A stretch of 64,000 nucleotides of DNA from Ochrobactrum sp. CM-21-5 (GCF_014253075.1 NZ_JACLZJ010000002.1:372001-436000); one strand, 5' to 3'; positions 34,687-43,335 are shown, counted from the first letter of the stretch. The notes: generated from the sequence alone by a model not told the origin. Numbers and translations: made by a program.

Positions 34687-35208
34687 ATGTCGCCCGATCA
34701 TTCCATATGGTTGCGGCCTGCCCGCGAAGACCTGAATTTTCTGGAAACAGTCGTCCAGGATTTGGCAGGGCTTTTCGGCACACCGACTTTTGAGCCGCAC
34801 GCAACACTTGTTCCGGATATGAAACGTTCGGCGGATGACCTCCTCCCGCTGGCCCTGAGCATGAGCATGGGGCGTGTCCCGCTCGATCTGCGAATCGAGA
34901 ATGTCACCGGAACGGAAGTCTATTTTCGCTCATTTTATGCGGCGTTGGAAAAGACGCCTGCGCTGATGGCTCTGAAGCAGGCAGCGCTCGGCATTTCCGG
35001 CGAAAACAGTCTGGCGGATTTCATGCCGCACGTATCGCTTGCCTATGGTGTCGAAGACAGCGCGTTGAAACAGACCGAAATGGCGCGGCTGGGCAAGGCC
35101 CTTTCCGGTCGCAAGCTGCGCTTCGACCGGATGGTAATCGTCAGTTCATCGAGCGCAACTCCGGTAGACCAATGGATCGTAAAACACGAAATTTATCTCG
35201 CTGGTTAG
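34687..35208 (+). CDS. 2H-family cyclic phosphodiesterase
   Basis: The 173-residue protein has the two defining motifs of the 2H phosphoesterase superfamily: HAT at residues 38-40 and HVS at 115-117, about 77 residues apart, as in cyclic phosphodiesterases that open 2',3'- or 1'',2''-cyclic phosphates. It most resembles the plant/yeast CPDase-like subgroup by length. It is the last gene of an ABC importer operon, one base after the LacI regulator. That is an unusual partner and hints that the imported compound carries a cyclic phosphate or phosphodiester. It is cytosolic (no signal). A terminator follows. Confidence 0.8.
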   Translation: MSPDHSIWLRPAREDLNFLETVVQDLAGLFGTPTFEPHATLVPDMKRSADDLLPLALSMSMGRVPLDLRIENVTGTEVYFRSFYAALEKTPALMALKQAALGISGENSLADFMPHVSLAYGVEDSALKQTEMARLGKALSGRKLRFDRMVIVSSSSATPVDQWIVKHEIYLAG

Positions 35209-35240
35209 AGCCTGATAAACCGGACGAAACGCGATCCAAA

Positions 35241-35269
35241 CAAAACCCGCCGGCACGCGACGGGTTTTG
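35241..35269. terminator. Bidirectional terminator
   Basis: A 9-bp perfect stem CAAAACCCG/CGGGTTTTG (35241-35249 with 35261-35269) has an 11-base loop. Because of its A and T ends it works as a terminator on both strands. It lies between the convergent phosphodiesterase and aldo-keto reductase genes. Confidence 0.85.
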
Positions 35270-35275
35270 TGAAAA

Positions 35276-36313
35276 TCAAAGCGGGCGCGAATGCGTGCGA
35301 TACACCTGCTGAATATCCGCCATCACCTCGTCCGACAGCTTCAGCGTGTGCGCAGCGATATCGGTCTTCAGCTGTTCGATCGTGGTTGCGCCAATGATCG
35401 TTGACGTCAGGAACGGACGGGTCAACGTGAAGGCGATAGCCATCTGCGCAATGTCGAGACCGTGCTTTCTGGCCACGTCGATATAGGCGCGCACAGCCTT
35501 TTCGGAATGAACATTGTTGCGCCAGAGACCGCCCTCGGAGATCGCCGCACGCGACCCGGCGGGCAGCTTTCCGCCAAGATATTTGCCGGTCAAAACGCCT
35601 GCGGCGAGCGTCGAATAAGCCAGCAAGCCGACATCCTCGCACAGTGCGACTTCCGCCATGTCGAAATCGAACTGACGTTGCAGAAGACTGTATTCGTTCT
35701 GGATCGAAGCCATGCGCGGCAAGCCATGCTCGCCCGCAAGACGCAGCCATTGCATGGTGCCCCACGCTGTCTCGTTCGACAGGCCGATATGCCTGATCTT
35801 GCCTTCTCGCATCATATCGTCCAGCCCGAGCAGAACCTCGTGCATCTGCTGCAATTCCGCTTTCGCGTCGGTCCCCGACGGATCGAAGCTCCAGGACTGC
35901 CCGAAATGATAGTGCGACCGCATCGGCCAATGGATTTGGTAGAGGTCGATATAATCCGTCTGAAGCCTGTTCAGGCTGCCTTCCACAGCCTCGCGAACGC
36001 TGACGCGGCTTGGTCTGGCGCCCGCCCGTATCCATTCCTGGCGACCGCCCCCTGCAATCTTGCTTGCAAGGATGATGGAATCGCGCTTGCCGGTCTTCTT
36101 CAGCCACGTGCCGATATAAGTCTCAGTTTTCCCGTAGCTTTCCGGGCTCATTGGGATGGCATAACCTTCCGCCGTATCGATGAAATTGATACCGGCATGA
36201 ACTGCGATATCGAGCTGCTCATGCGCGTCGGCTTCGGTATTCTGCACGCCCCAGGTCATGGTGCCCAGGCAGATTTCGGTGACAGTGAGGCCAGTACGGC
36301 CCAAAGGCTTCAT
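35276..36313 (-). CDS. Aldo/keto reductase (Tas-like)
   Basis: The 345-residue AKR has NFIDTAEGYA (catalytic Asp and Tyr), ILASK (Lys) and YQIHWP (His), the four residues of the family. The insert PMSPESYGKTETYIG is typical of Tas-like members. They reduce aldehydes and ketones with NADPH; the substrate here is unknown. The start MKPLGRTGL (36313) matches the family's usual N-terminus. In-frame starts at 36361 and 36391 would add 16 or 26 residues with no homology I recognise. It is convergent with the phosphodiesterase; a DadA-like gene lies upstream on the same strand. Confidence 0.85.
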   Translation of the reverse strand: MKPLGRTGLTVTEICLGTMTWGVQNTEADAHEQLDIAVHAGINFIDTAEGYAIPMSPESYGKTETYIGTWLKKTGKRDSIILASKIAGGGRQEWIRAGARPSRVSVREAVEGSLNRLQTDYIDLYQIHWPMRSHYHFGQSWSFDPSGTDAKAELQQMHEVLLGLDDMMREGKIRHIGLSNETAWGTMQWLRLAGEHGLPRMASIQNEYSLLQRQFDFDMAEVALCEDVGLLAYSTLAAGVLTGKYLGGKLPAGSRAAISEGGLWRNNVHSEKAVRAYIDVARKHGLDIAQMAIAFTLTRPFLTSTIIGATTIEQLKTDIAAHTLKLSDEVMADIQQVYRTHSRPL

Positions 36314-36430
36314 TTTCACGAGAATTTTCCGGATCAGTTGGTCCGCAATGGTGCGGTTCATGAGTGGGAGCCTTTTGATAGCCCTCCTCAACCGCTACTG
36401 ACAACCCCGCCCGAAGATATTTGTAATTGC

Positions 36431-37675
36431 TTACAAAAAGCGCTCGGCAGAATAAGGCGCGGGATTGATATAGGGCTGTTCGCCGGTCAACATTTCTGCA
36501 ATCAGCCGTCCGGTGGCGGGGCCTAGCGTCAGACCATGATGTGCATGGCCGAAATTGAACCACAAACCCTTGTGACGCGGCGCGGCACCGATCACCGGGC
36601 GCATATCGGGCAGACATGGACGAAGGCCGAGCCACGGCGTTTTATCCACCGCTTCGCCCAATTGGGGCAAAAGCCGCCGCGCCAGCTTTTCAGCTTTCTT
36701 CAACTGGATACGGTTGGGCGGCGCATCGGGCGAGGCAAATTCGATGCCAGTAGAAAGTCGTACGCCCTGCACCATCGGCGCAAGCACATAGCCGCCTTCC
36801 TCATCCACGACGGTATGCCCAAGCCGGGTACCGTCCTGCATGTCGAAATGCAGATGATGACCGCGCTTGATGCCAAGCGGAATGGGATATCCCAACTGAC
36901 GGAAGATAACGCCAGATTGGGGTCCGAGCGCGACGACGACATTCCGCGCATGCACGACGCCGTCCTCGGTCACGACCTGCCAACCGCTCTCGCTGGAACT
37001 CAGGCTTGCCGCATCACCACGCGCGAAAAGCCCGCCCCGCTTGCGAAAAAGATCCGCATAGGCTTTGACCAGACCACCGGGATTGACCACCGTTTTCGGG
37101 TCGAGCCAGTGAATGCCGCCCGCCACGCGGCCCAACGACGTTTCACGTTGCCCCAGAGAATCCGCATCCAGAATATCATATGACAATTTGAAACGCTGCA
37201 AGTCCGGCAGACGGCGCACCGCCGCATTGAATGCAACTTCGTTGCGAAACACCTCGATCCAGCCTTGCGTACGGATCAAATTCTCGCAGCCTGCCTGCCC
37301 GACAAGAAAATCATGTTCGCGCACGCTGGCTTCGACAAGCGGAAGCATTGCCTCGGTCGCGATTTTCAATCGCTCGGGCGAGGATTCGCGCCAATATTGA
37401 AACAGCCAGCGCGCCATGCGCGGCACATAAAGCGGATCATAGCGCACATCCGACCGACGGTTCATGCCGTAACGGACAAGCGTCCAGAACCCTTGCGGGA
37501 AGGAATAGGGAATCACGCTCGACCGCTCTATGAGGCCGGCATTACCGAAACTCGTTCCGCGACCCGGGTCTCCTTTGTCGATCAGACAAACCGAACGATT
37601 TCTGGCTTGCAGATGAAGCGCCGTTGAAACACCGACAATGCCTGCGCCCAGAACGATAACATCTTGTTGCTGCAT
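36431..37675 (-). CDS. DadA-like FAD-dependent D-amino-acid dehydrogenase
   Basis: The 414-residue protein has an N-terminal FAD motif VLGAGIVGVSTALHLQ (residues ~7-22) and a DAO-type fold. The C-terminal segment LRPCLPDMRPVIG ... FNFGHAHHGLTLGPATG is typical of DadA. Such enzymes oxidise D-amino acids (or related imino acids) at the membrane. ATG 37675 has a CGGGA site. Two amino-acid binding proteins lie upstream on the same strand, so it probably degrades the imported compounds. Confidence 0.85.
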   Translation of the reverse strand: MQQQDVIVLGAGIVGVSTALHLQARNRSVCLIDKGDPGRGTSFGNAGLIERSSVIPYSFPQGFWTLVRYGMNRRSDVRYDPLYVPRMARWLFQYWRESSPERLKIATEAMLPLVEASVREHDFLVGQAGCENLIRTQGWIEVFRNEVAFNAAVRRLPDLQRFKLSYDILDADSLGQRETSLGRVAGGIHWLDPKTVVNPGGLVKAYADLFRKRGGLFARGDAASLSSSESGWQVVTEDGVVHARNVVVALGPQSGVIFRQLGYPIPLGIKRGHHLHFDMQDGTRLGHTVVDEEGGYVLAPMVQGVRLSTGIEFASPDAPPNRIQLKKAEKLARRLLPQLGEAVDKTPWLGLRPCLPDMRPVIGAAPRHKGLWFNFGHAHHGLTLGPATGRLIAEMLTGEQPYINPAPYSAERFL

Positions 37676-37708
37676 AGCTATTCCCGGCATCCAAATCGCA
37701 TGAGAAAG

Positions 37709-37732
37709 ACGCGCCGATATCAACCGGCGCGT
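37709..37732 (-). terminator. Hairpin after the first amino-acid binding-protein gene
   Basis: A 7-bp stem ACGCGCC/GGCGCGT (37709-37715 with 37726-37732), read on the minus strand, is followed by CTTTCTC. It sits between the binding-protein stop and the DadA-like start. Confidence 0.6.
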
Positions 37733-37770
37733 TGATGCTTACACCAAAGTGCTGAAGACTTTACAAGCAA

Positions 37771-38532
37771 TCAGTAGATATCGAAGTCGAAATATTTCTT
37801 CACGATCTTGGCATAAGTGCCGTCGTCGCGAATTTTCTTGATCGCCACATTGAACTGTTCACGCAGATCATCATCTCCCTGACGCAGCGCAATGCCCGTA
37901 TCGGTCTGCGTGCCGGGAATATCGCCGAGCAGCTTGCAGCATTCAGCCCCATCTCCCTTGATCCAGTCGGCGATCGGAAATTTGTCCGACGCCACCGCGT
38001 CAAGGCGACCATTTTTCAGATCGGCATTCGCTTCGTCAGCGGTCGGGTAAAGCTTCACCTCCGCTCCGGCCTTGCCGTAAACATCCTCCGCATAAGCGGA
38101 TTGCGTGGTCGAACCCTGCGCGCCAATGGTCTTTCCCTTGAAAGCTTCCGCGTCCAGTGAGGTGATCGGGCTGTCTTTCGGCACGGCGACGGCAAGCGGC
38201 GTCGAATAGTATTTGTCGGTAAAGGCAACCTGCTTCTTGCGTTCTTCCGTGACACTCATCGATGCGATAACTGCGTCGAACTTGTTTGCCTTGAGGCCCG
38301 GGATCATCCCGTCCCAGTCATTGGCAACGATCTCGCACTTTGCCTGCATCGCCTCGCAAAGCGCTTTGGCGATCTCAACATCGAGGCCCTGTAGCGAGCC
38401 ATCGGCAGCAACAAAATTGAATGGCGGATAAGCACCTTCCGTAGCGATGCGAATTTCCTTCCATTCCTTGGCCTGTGCCGGAAGAACGGCAATTACCGAC
38501 GCCATACCGGCAAAAAGGATGGCTTTAAGCAT
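37771..38532 (-). CDS. Lysine/arginine/ornithine-type ABC binding protein (copy 1)
   Basis: The 253-residue protein has a signal peptide ending AQA-KE (residue ~22). It belongs to the family 3 solute-binding proteins: IATEGAYPPFNF, GLDVEIAKALCEAM, NDWDGMIPGL and MSVTEERKKQVAFTDKYY are all present. Two cysteine pairs are present (CEAM..KC and ECC). It aligns without gaps over its whole length to the next upstream gene, so the pair arose by duplication. No permease or ATPase lies nearby; it must share a transporter encoded elsewhere. Confidence 0.9.
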   Translation of the reverse strand: MLKAILFAGMASVIAVLPAQAKEWKEIRIATEGAYPPFNFVAADGSLQGLDVEIAKALCEAMQAKCEIVANDWDGMIPGLKANKFDAVIASMSVTEERKKQVAFTDKYYSTPLAVAVPKDSPITSLDAEAFKGKTIGAQGSTTQSAYAEDVYGKAGAEVKLYPTADEANADLKNGRLDAVASDKFPIADWIKGDGAECCKLLGDIPGTQTDTGIALRQGDDDLREQFNVAIKKIRDDGTYAKIVKKYFDFDIY

Positions 38533-38627
38533 AATAGTTCCCCTTACTGTTTGTTTTTCATTTTATTTGCAGGATGTCCCTGCCACAAAACAGCGCCCCA
38601 TTTTTTGCGCCGCTTAGACTGAAGCAC

Positions 38628-38667
38628 CGGACGCCTCCGACATCAAGAAGAGTCTTGAAGGCGTCCG
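38628..38667 (-). terminator. Hairpin between the tandem binding-protein genes
   Basis: The outer 8-bp stem CGGACGCC/GGCGTCCG (38628-38635 with 38660-38667) holds an inner stem CAAGA/TCTTG. It lies just after the stop (minus strand) of the upstream copy, so that copy is transcribed alone or in excess. Confidence 0.65.
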
Positions 38668-38683
38668 AGTGAATTTTGTCACA

Positions 38684-39445
38684 TCAATAGATGTCGAAGT
38701 CGAAATACTTCTTGCGGATGGTTTCGTAGGTTCCGTTCTCGCGAATTTTCTTGATGGCCGCATTGAACTGCTCGCGCAGATCGTCGTCGCCCTTGCGCAG
38801 CGCAACCGAAATCTGCGTTTCCGAACCAGGAATGTCGCCAAGGAACTTACAGCAATCGGCACCCTGCTTTTTCAGCCAGTCGGCAGCGAGAAACTTGTCG
38901 GCGGCAATGGCGTCGAGGCGCCCGCTTTCCAGATCGGCATTGGCTTCATCGGCGGTCGGATAGAGCTTCACATCCGCGCCAGCCTTGCCATAGACGTCAT
39001 CGGCATAGTTGCCCTGCGTCGTACCGGCTTGCGCGCCAACGGTTCTGCCGTCGAAAGCCGACGGCTCAAGCGAGGTGATGTCCGTGTCCTTGGGAACCAC
39101 GACCGCCAGCGGCGTCGTATAGTAGCGGTCGGTGAATCCGACCTGCTTTTCGCGCTCTTCGGTGATGGCCATCGAAGCGATGACGGCATCGAACTTGTTG
39201 GCTTGCAGGCCGGGTATCATGCCATCCCAGTCATTGGCGACGATGGTGCATTTGGCTTCCATGGCTTCGCAAAGCGCATTTGCGATATCGAGGTCGAAGC
39301 CCATCAACTTGCCGTCCGACGACATATAATTGAAGGGCGGATAAGCGCCTTCGCTGGCGATGCGGATTTCTTTCCATTCCTTTGCCTGAACAGGCAACGC
39401 GAGAACGACGGAGGCCAGACCGGCCAGCAAGACTGATTTCAACAT
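38684..39445 (-). CDS. Lysine/arginine/ornithine-type ABC binding protein (copy 2)
   Basis: The 253-residue protein is of the same family and exact length as the following gene. It has a signal peptide ending VQA-KE, IASEGAYPPFNYMSSDGKLMGFDLDIANALCEAM and the same cysteine pattern. The two copies differ mainly in pocket-lining segments (for example SDGKLMGFDL versus ADGSLQGLDV), so they may differ in ligand. A saccharopine-dehydrogenase-like gene lies upstream on the same strand behind a terminator. Confidence 0.9.
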   Translation of the reverse strand: MLKSVLLAGLASVVLALPVQAKEWKEIRIASEGAYPPFNYMSSDGKLMGFDLDIANALCEAMEAKCTIVANDWDGMIPGLQANKFDAVIASMAITEEREKQVGFTDRYYTTPLAVVVPKDTDITSLEPSAFDGRTVGAQAGTTQGNYADDVYGKAGADVKLYPTADEANADLESGRLDAIAADKFLAADWLKKQGADCCKFLGDIPGSETQISVALRKGDDDLREQFNAAIKKIRENGTYETIRKKYFDFDIY

Positions 39446-39640
39446 GATTTCCCTGTATCGTCAGAGCTGCTTCAGTTTTGACGGGAGTAGCTGAAACGGC
39501 TCCAATTGTTGGTTTTTGTAAATTCCCGGATGAATGCGTGATTTCTCACGCGATCCAAACAGGCCCGGCAATACGCCGGAAAGCCGATCCTTTCAATTCC
39601 AACTTCCGTTGAAGGCTGAACCGGCAACAGCAAAGCAGGA

Positions 39641-39672
39641 AGGCCCGTTGCGCTTTTCCACGCAACGGGCCT
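39641..39672 (-). terminator. Terminator of the saccharopine-dehydrogenase-like gene
   Basis: A perfect 12-bp stem (39641-39652 with 39661-39672) has an 8-base loop. On the minus strand it follows the stop codon at 39694 by about 20 bases. Confidence 0.8.
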
Positions 39673-39693
39673 CCATTCATGCAAGGTCCAAAA

Positions 39694-40797
39694 TCAGGCA
39701 ACGAGACGCGAGCAATGGTCTTCCTGCGCGTATGCCTTGCCAAAACGGTTGGCGAGGAAGGTTTCGAGCGCGATCTCTTCCTGCTTGATGAAGCCCTGCT
39801 GCGGCAGGTCACCCTTGGCAAGCATGTCGAGAACCGCACAAATTGCCGACGCCGTAGTGATCTGGATACCCGAGCGGACCAACTTGCCAACCTGCGCTGC
39901 ATAGACCTTGTTCGCATAGGTCTCCTGAACCAGACGGCCATTCTTGGTACCGGATACGGTGACGAAGATCACAACGACATCCTGCAAAGTGGTCGGCAGC
40001 GCGTTTTCGAAGATGTCCTTCAAGACCTCACGGCGATGACGCAGGCCAAGATCGTTCAGCAGCGCCTTCATCAAAGCGACGTGGCCCGGATAGCGGATGG
40101 TGCGGTAGTTGAGCGTGCGCACCTTGCCTTCCAGCGTTTCGCACAGCGTGCCAAGGCCGCCCGACGTATTGAAAGCTTCGTAAGTCACGCCATCCAGAGA
40201 GAATTCCTCACGCTCTTCAAGGGCGGGCACTTCGGTCAGCTCGCCATTCACGATTGCTTCGCACGGCTCGATATACTCGTTGATGACGCCGTCGGTGCTC
40301 CAGGTCAGGTTGTAGTTGAGAGCGTTGGACGGATATTGCGGCAAAGCGCCGACGCGCATGCGTACATTGTCGAGCTTGTCGAAACGCTTGGCGAGGTCGT
40401 AGGCGACGATGGAGATGAAGCCTGGAGCAAGGCCGCACTGCGGAATGAAGGCGGTCTTGGCGGTCTTGGCCAGTTCCTTGACGCGGCGCGTGCTGGCCAC
40501 ATCTTCGGTCAGGTCAAGATAGTGGACGCCAGCCTTGGCTGCGGCTTCCGCAATGCGCGTGGTCAGATGGAAAGGCGCAGCGCTAAGCACCGCGAACTTG
40601 CCGGCAAGAGCAGCTTCAAGCGCCTTGGCATCCTCGATATCGAGCGCCTGCGTCTTGACGGCAGCGCCCGATTCCAGCGCGTCGAGCTGCGCCTGCGAAC
40701 GGTCAACGACAGTTACGGCATACTCGCCTGTAGAAGCGAGAAGATCGGCAATGGTGGCGCCGATCTTGCCTGCGCCGACGACAACGATCTCTTTCAT
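39694..40797 (-). CDS. Saccharopine-dehydrogenase-family protein, probable L-lysine 6-dehydrogenase
   Basis: The 367-residue protein has the Rossmann motif VGAGKIG (residues 6-12). The saccharopine reductase-like body contains IPQCGLAPGFISIVAYDLA, FNTSGGLGTLCETLEGKVRTLNYRTIRYPGH and the conserved dimer segment. Length and these motifs resemble the L-lysine 6-dehydrogenases of Agrobacterium and Geobacillus more than fungal saccharopine dehydrogenase. It would oxidise lysine with NAD(P)+. This specific assignment is inference. It is divergent from an Lrp regulator and near lysine/arginine-type binding proteins, which fits lysine catabolism. Confidence 0.75.
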   Translation of the reverse strand: MKEIVVVGAGKIGATIADLLASTGEYAVTVVDRSQAQLDALESGAAVKTQALDIEDAKALEAALAGKFAVLSAAPFHLTTRIAEAAAKAGVHYLDLTEDVASTRRVKELAKTAKTAFIPQCGLAPGFISIVAYDLAKRFDKLDNVRMRVGALPQYPSNALNYNLTWSTDGVINEYIEPCEAIVNGELTEVPALEEREEFSLDGVTYEAFNTSGGLGTLCETLEGKVRTLNYRTIRYPGHVALMKALLNDLGLRHRREVLKDIFENALPTTLQDVVVIFVTVSGTKNGRLVQETYANKVYAAQVGKLVRSGIQITTASAICAVLDMLAKGDLPQQGFIKQEEIALETFLANRFGKAYAQEDHCSRLVA

Positions 40798-40813
40798 TTC
40801 AGTACCCCTTGGA

Positions 40814-40875
40814 ATGCAATTCGGATATGCAAGAATCGCATAGTTTCATGCAAAAAGAAGCATATATATTGACGA
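40814..40875. promoter_or_regulatory. Candidate Lrp-binding region
   Basis: ATGCAA occurs at 40814-40819, 40827-40832 and 40848-40853 in an A/T-rich stretch between the divergent dehydrogenase and Lrp genes. The last two are 21 bases apart (two helical turns). Another ATGCATT lies directly before the Lrp start. Lrp/AsnC proteins typically bind several phased A/T-rich sites in such gaps. Confidence 0.4.
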
Positions 40876-40920
40876 TATGACGTTGTTTGTCTGTGCAGTT
40901 TAACGTATTTAATATGCATT

Positions 40921-41349
40921 ATGACGACAAACGCCGATCTCGCTCTGATAGCCCTTCTCCGTGACAATGCCCGCGCCTCGACAGCCGATCTGGCAAGGCG
41001 ACTCGGCGTCTCCCGTACGACGGTACAAAGCCGCATTGAAAAGCTGGAAAAACGCGGTGTCATCGAGGGTTACACGGTCCGAATCGCACCGGAATTCGAA
41101 CGCGATCTGGTGCGCGCGCATGTACTGGTCACGGCGCTGCCCAAACTTGCGCCCAAGGTGGATAACGCGCTGCGCGAGATGATGGCCGTACGCTCGCTGC
41201 ACTCGGTAAGCGGTCATTTCGACATGATCGTCGTGGTTGAAGCTCCATCCATTCAGGAACTCGATGCGGTGCTCGATCGCATTGGTGCGCTGGAAGGCGT
41301 GGAACGCACCATGTCCTCCATCATTTTGTCGACGCGCATCGATCGCTGA
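40921..41349 (+). CDS. Lrp/AsnC-family regulator
   Basis: The 142-residue protein has an N-terminal helix-turn-helix (DNARASTADLARRLGVSRTTVQSRIEKLEKRGVIEGY, ~14-50) and a C-terminal RAM domain for amino-acid binding (~65-140). It is divergently transcribed from the probable lysine dehydrogenase gene, with 123 bases between, so it most likely controls it, with lysine as a plausible effector (inference). Confidence 0.9.
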   Translation: MTTNADLALIALLRDNARASTADLARRLGVSRTTVQSRIEKLEKRGVIEGYTVRIAPEFERDLVRAHVLVTALPKLAPKVDNALREMMAVRSLHSVSGHFDMIVVVEAPSIQELDAVLDRIGALEGVERTMSSIILSTRIDR

Positions 41350-41380
41350 CTAGTTTCGTTTTCGCAAGCGAGAACGCCGC

Positions 41381-42163
41381 TTATGCATTCCGTACTTTTC
41401 TTTTGAACAAGATCGCAGCCAGCCCGAGAAGCAGTGTGCCTGCGATGAAGAGGAATGCGGCGGCGGCGATGGCCGGGCTGATATTCTCGCGAATGGTGGA
41501 GAACATCTGACGCGCCAGCGTGCGCTGATTGGGCCCAGCCACGAAGAGTGTCAACACCACTTCATCCAGCGATGTGGCGAAAGCCAGCACGGCACCCGAA
41601 GCAATACCCGGCATTGCGAGCGGCATCGTTACCTTGCGAAACACCGTGAACGGTGCCGCCCCAAGACTCTCGGCTGCAAGTTCCACCCGCCGATCTATCC
41701 CGGCCAATGCCCCGCTCACGCTGACCAGCACAAACGGGATTGAAACAACGGTGTGGGCGACGATGACGCCGAAATAGGAATTGGCAACACCCAGTCGCAC
41801 GAAAAAGAGCTGCATGCCCACACCCAGCACGACGGCGGGCACCACCATGGGCAACAGAAACAGCGTGCGTATGGGGCCGAGCAGAAACAGGCCGCGGTTG
41901 CGCAATCCCAATGCTGCCATTGTGCCCAGCGACGTAGCGAGCGCCATCGTGCCCAATCCGATAATCAGGCTGTTGACGATGGCCCGCCGCCACACCTCGG
42001 CGGTCACCAGTTCCTCGAACCACCGCATGGACCAGCCCGGAACCGGATAGGTCAGGAAGACGCTGGAGGTGAAGGCTAGCGGCAGAATGGCGAAGAGCGG
42101 CGCGACAAGGAAAACCACCGCTGCGACGCCGAACACGATCTTTGCGATGCGCCCCATCGTCAT
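41381..42163 (-). CDS. Polyamine-type ABC importer permease (PotC-like)
   Basis: The 260-residue MetI-like permease has six helices and the EAA loop IDRRVELAAESLGAAPFTVFRKVTMPLAMPG (~165-195). ATG 42163 overlaps the stop of the first permease gene by four bases (ATGA). An in-frame extension further upstream reads through that neighbour and is not coding. It is the last gene of the four-gene import operon. Confidence 0.9.
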   Translation of the reverse strand: MTMGRIAKIVFGVAAVVFLVAPLFAILPLAFTSSVFLTYPVPGWSMRWFEELVTAEVWRRAIVNSLIIGLGTMALATSLGTMAALGLRNRGLFLLGPIRTLFLLPMVVPAVVLGVGMQLFFVRLGVANSYFGVIVAHTVVSIPFVLVSVSGALAGIDRRVELAAESLGAAPFTVFRKVTMPLAMPGIASGAVLAFATSLDEVVLTLFVAGPNQRTLARQMFSTIRENISPAIAAAAFLFIAGTLLLGLAAILFKRKVRNA

Positions 42164-43335
42164 GCCCTCCCCGGTTCTTCTGCCGTCAGCCGCCCATAGA
42201 CGGCATAGAGGATGAGACATACGACCAGCAGCACCAGCCCCAGCGCGCCGGCCATGCCCCAATTGGCGGTGCCTGTGGCGTAGAACGCAATGATGGAGCT
42301 GATCATCTGATCGCCCGGCCCGCCGATCAAGGCTGGCGTGATGTAATAACCGATGGCGCTCATGAAAACGAGCAGCATGCCCGAGAAGATGCCGCGCATG
42401 CTCAGCGGCAGCAGCACGCGCAGGAAAGCACGCCATGGCGGCGCGCCAAGCGACGCGGCGGCAGGCATGAGATTGGTCGGGATCGTAACCAGTACACTAT
42501 AGATCGGCAGCACCATGAACGGCAAAAGCACATGCGTCATGGCGATAACCACGCCGGCTCGATTGAAAATCAAAGGGAGCGGCCCGTTGGTCACTCCCAG
42601 CCAGATCAGGCTATCGTTGATAAGACCCTTGTCCTGCAGGAGAATGAACCAGGCGGCGGTCCTGACCAAGAGGGATGTCCAAAGAGGCAGAAGCACCGCC
42701 GCAAAAAGAATGTTGCGGACCCAGCCGGACGAAGTGGCAAGCAAAACAGCATAAGGATAACCGATGGCGACGCAGGCCAGGGTCACCAGAGCCGCAATCC
42801 AGAATGTGCGCGCCATAATGGCCCGATTGGCCGATGCTTCCGCAGCCATGGAAACGATTTCGCCTGAAGCGTCGCGTTCCATATCCACTGCCGCAAGCAG
42901 GTTGCGGTCCGTGACCGGCGACAGTGCATTGGCAATGGCGCGCCAGAATTCGGGCCTGCTCCAGCGCTTGTCGACGCTTTCCAGGTCGAGTGCCGGATCG
43001 CCCTTCTCAATGGCGGACAATGTCTTACTCATCAATGTGCGGAAGCCCGACTGCGCACTGTTGAGCCTGCGCACCATGTCGCCCACGGCCTGCTGGTCCG
43101 GTGAAGCCTTCAGGTCTGCAACGAGCGCCTGCTTCATTTGAGGTGTCGGGCCGGATTGACCATCCCAGCCACCAACTGCCTCCGCCGTTTGCGGCAGGAC
43201 GTGCAGAACCGCAGTATCCGACACTGCCTGCTTCATCATCACGCCGAGCGGCCAAAGGAAAAAAAGCACGATAAACACAAGCAAAGGCGAGATCAGAAAA
43301 ACAGCGCGGGCAGATTTCCCGGACAGGAGCGTCAT
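42160..43335 (-). CDS. Polyamine-type ABC importer permease (PotB-like), enlarged
   Basis: The 391-residue permease is longer than the usual ~280-300. About 130 extra residues lie between the first and second membrane helices (roughly 38-165), rich in charged residues and predicted periplasmic. The rest has the normal MetI-like core with an EAA loop (PAAASLGAPPWRAFLRVLLPLSMRG). ATG 43335 overlaps the ATPase stop (ATGA). The large periplasmic loop may contact the binding protein. Confidence 0.88.
   Translation of the reverse strand: MTLLSGKSARAVFLISPLLVFIVLFFLWPLGVMMKQAVSDTAVLHVLPQTAEAVGGWDGQSGPTPQMKQALVADLKASPDQQAVGDMVRRLNSAQSGFRTLMSKTLSAIEKGDPALDLESVDKRWSRPEFWRAIANALSPVTDRNLLAAVDMERDASGEIVSMAAEASANRAIMARTFWIAALVTLACVAIGYPYAVLLATSSGWVRNILFAAVLLPLWTSLLVRTAAWFILLQDKGLINDSLIWLGVTNGPLPLIFNRAGVVIAMTHVLLPFMVLPIYSVLVTIPTNLMPAAASLGAPPWRAFLRVLLPLSMRGIFSGMLLVFMSAIGYYITPALIGGPGDQMISSIIAFYATGTANWGMAGALGLVLLVVCLILYAVYGRLTAEEPGRA

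Noticed and set aside
35462-36526. Long plus-strand open frame (354 codons) opposite the aldo-keto reductase
   Set aside because: It is the antisense of a clearly conserved gene, has no recognisable domain and no ribosome site. It exists only because of codon bias in the real gene.
39679-40872. Plus-strand open frame of 397 codons opposite the saccharopine-dehydrogenase-like gene
   Set aside because: Antisense shadow. The minus-strand product has a full Rossmann motif and family signatures; this frame has none.
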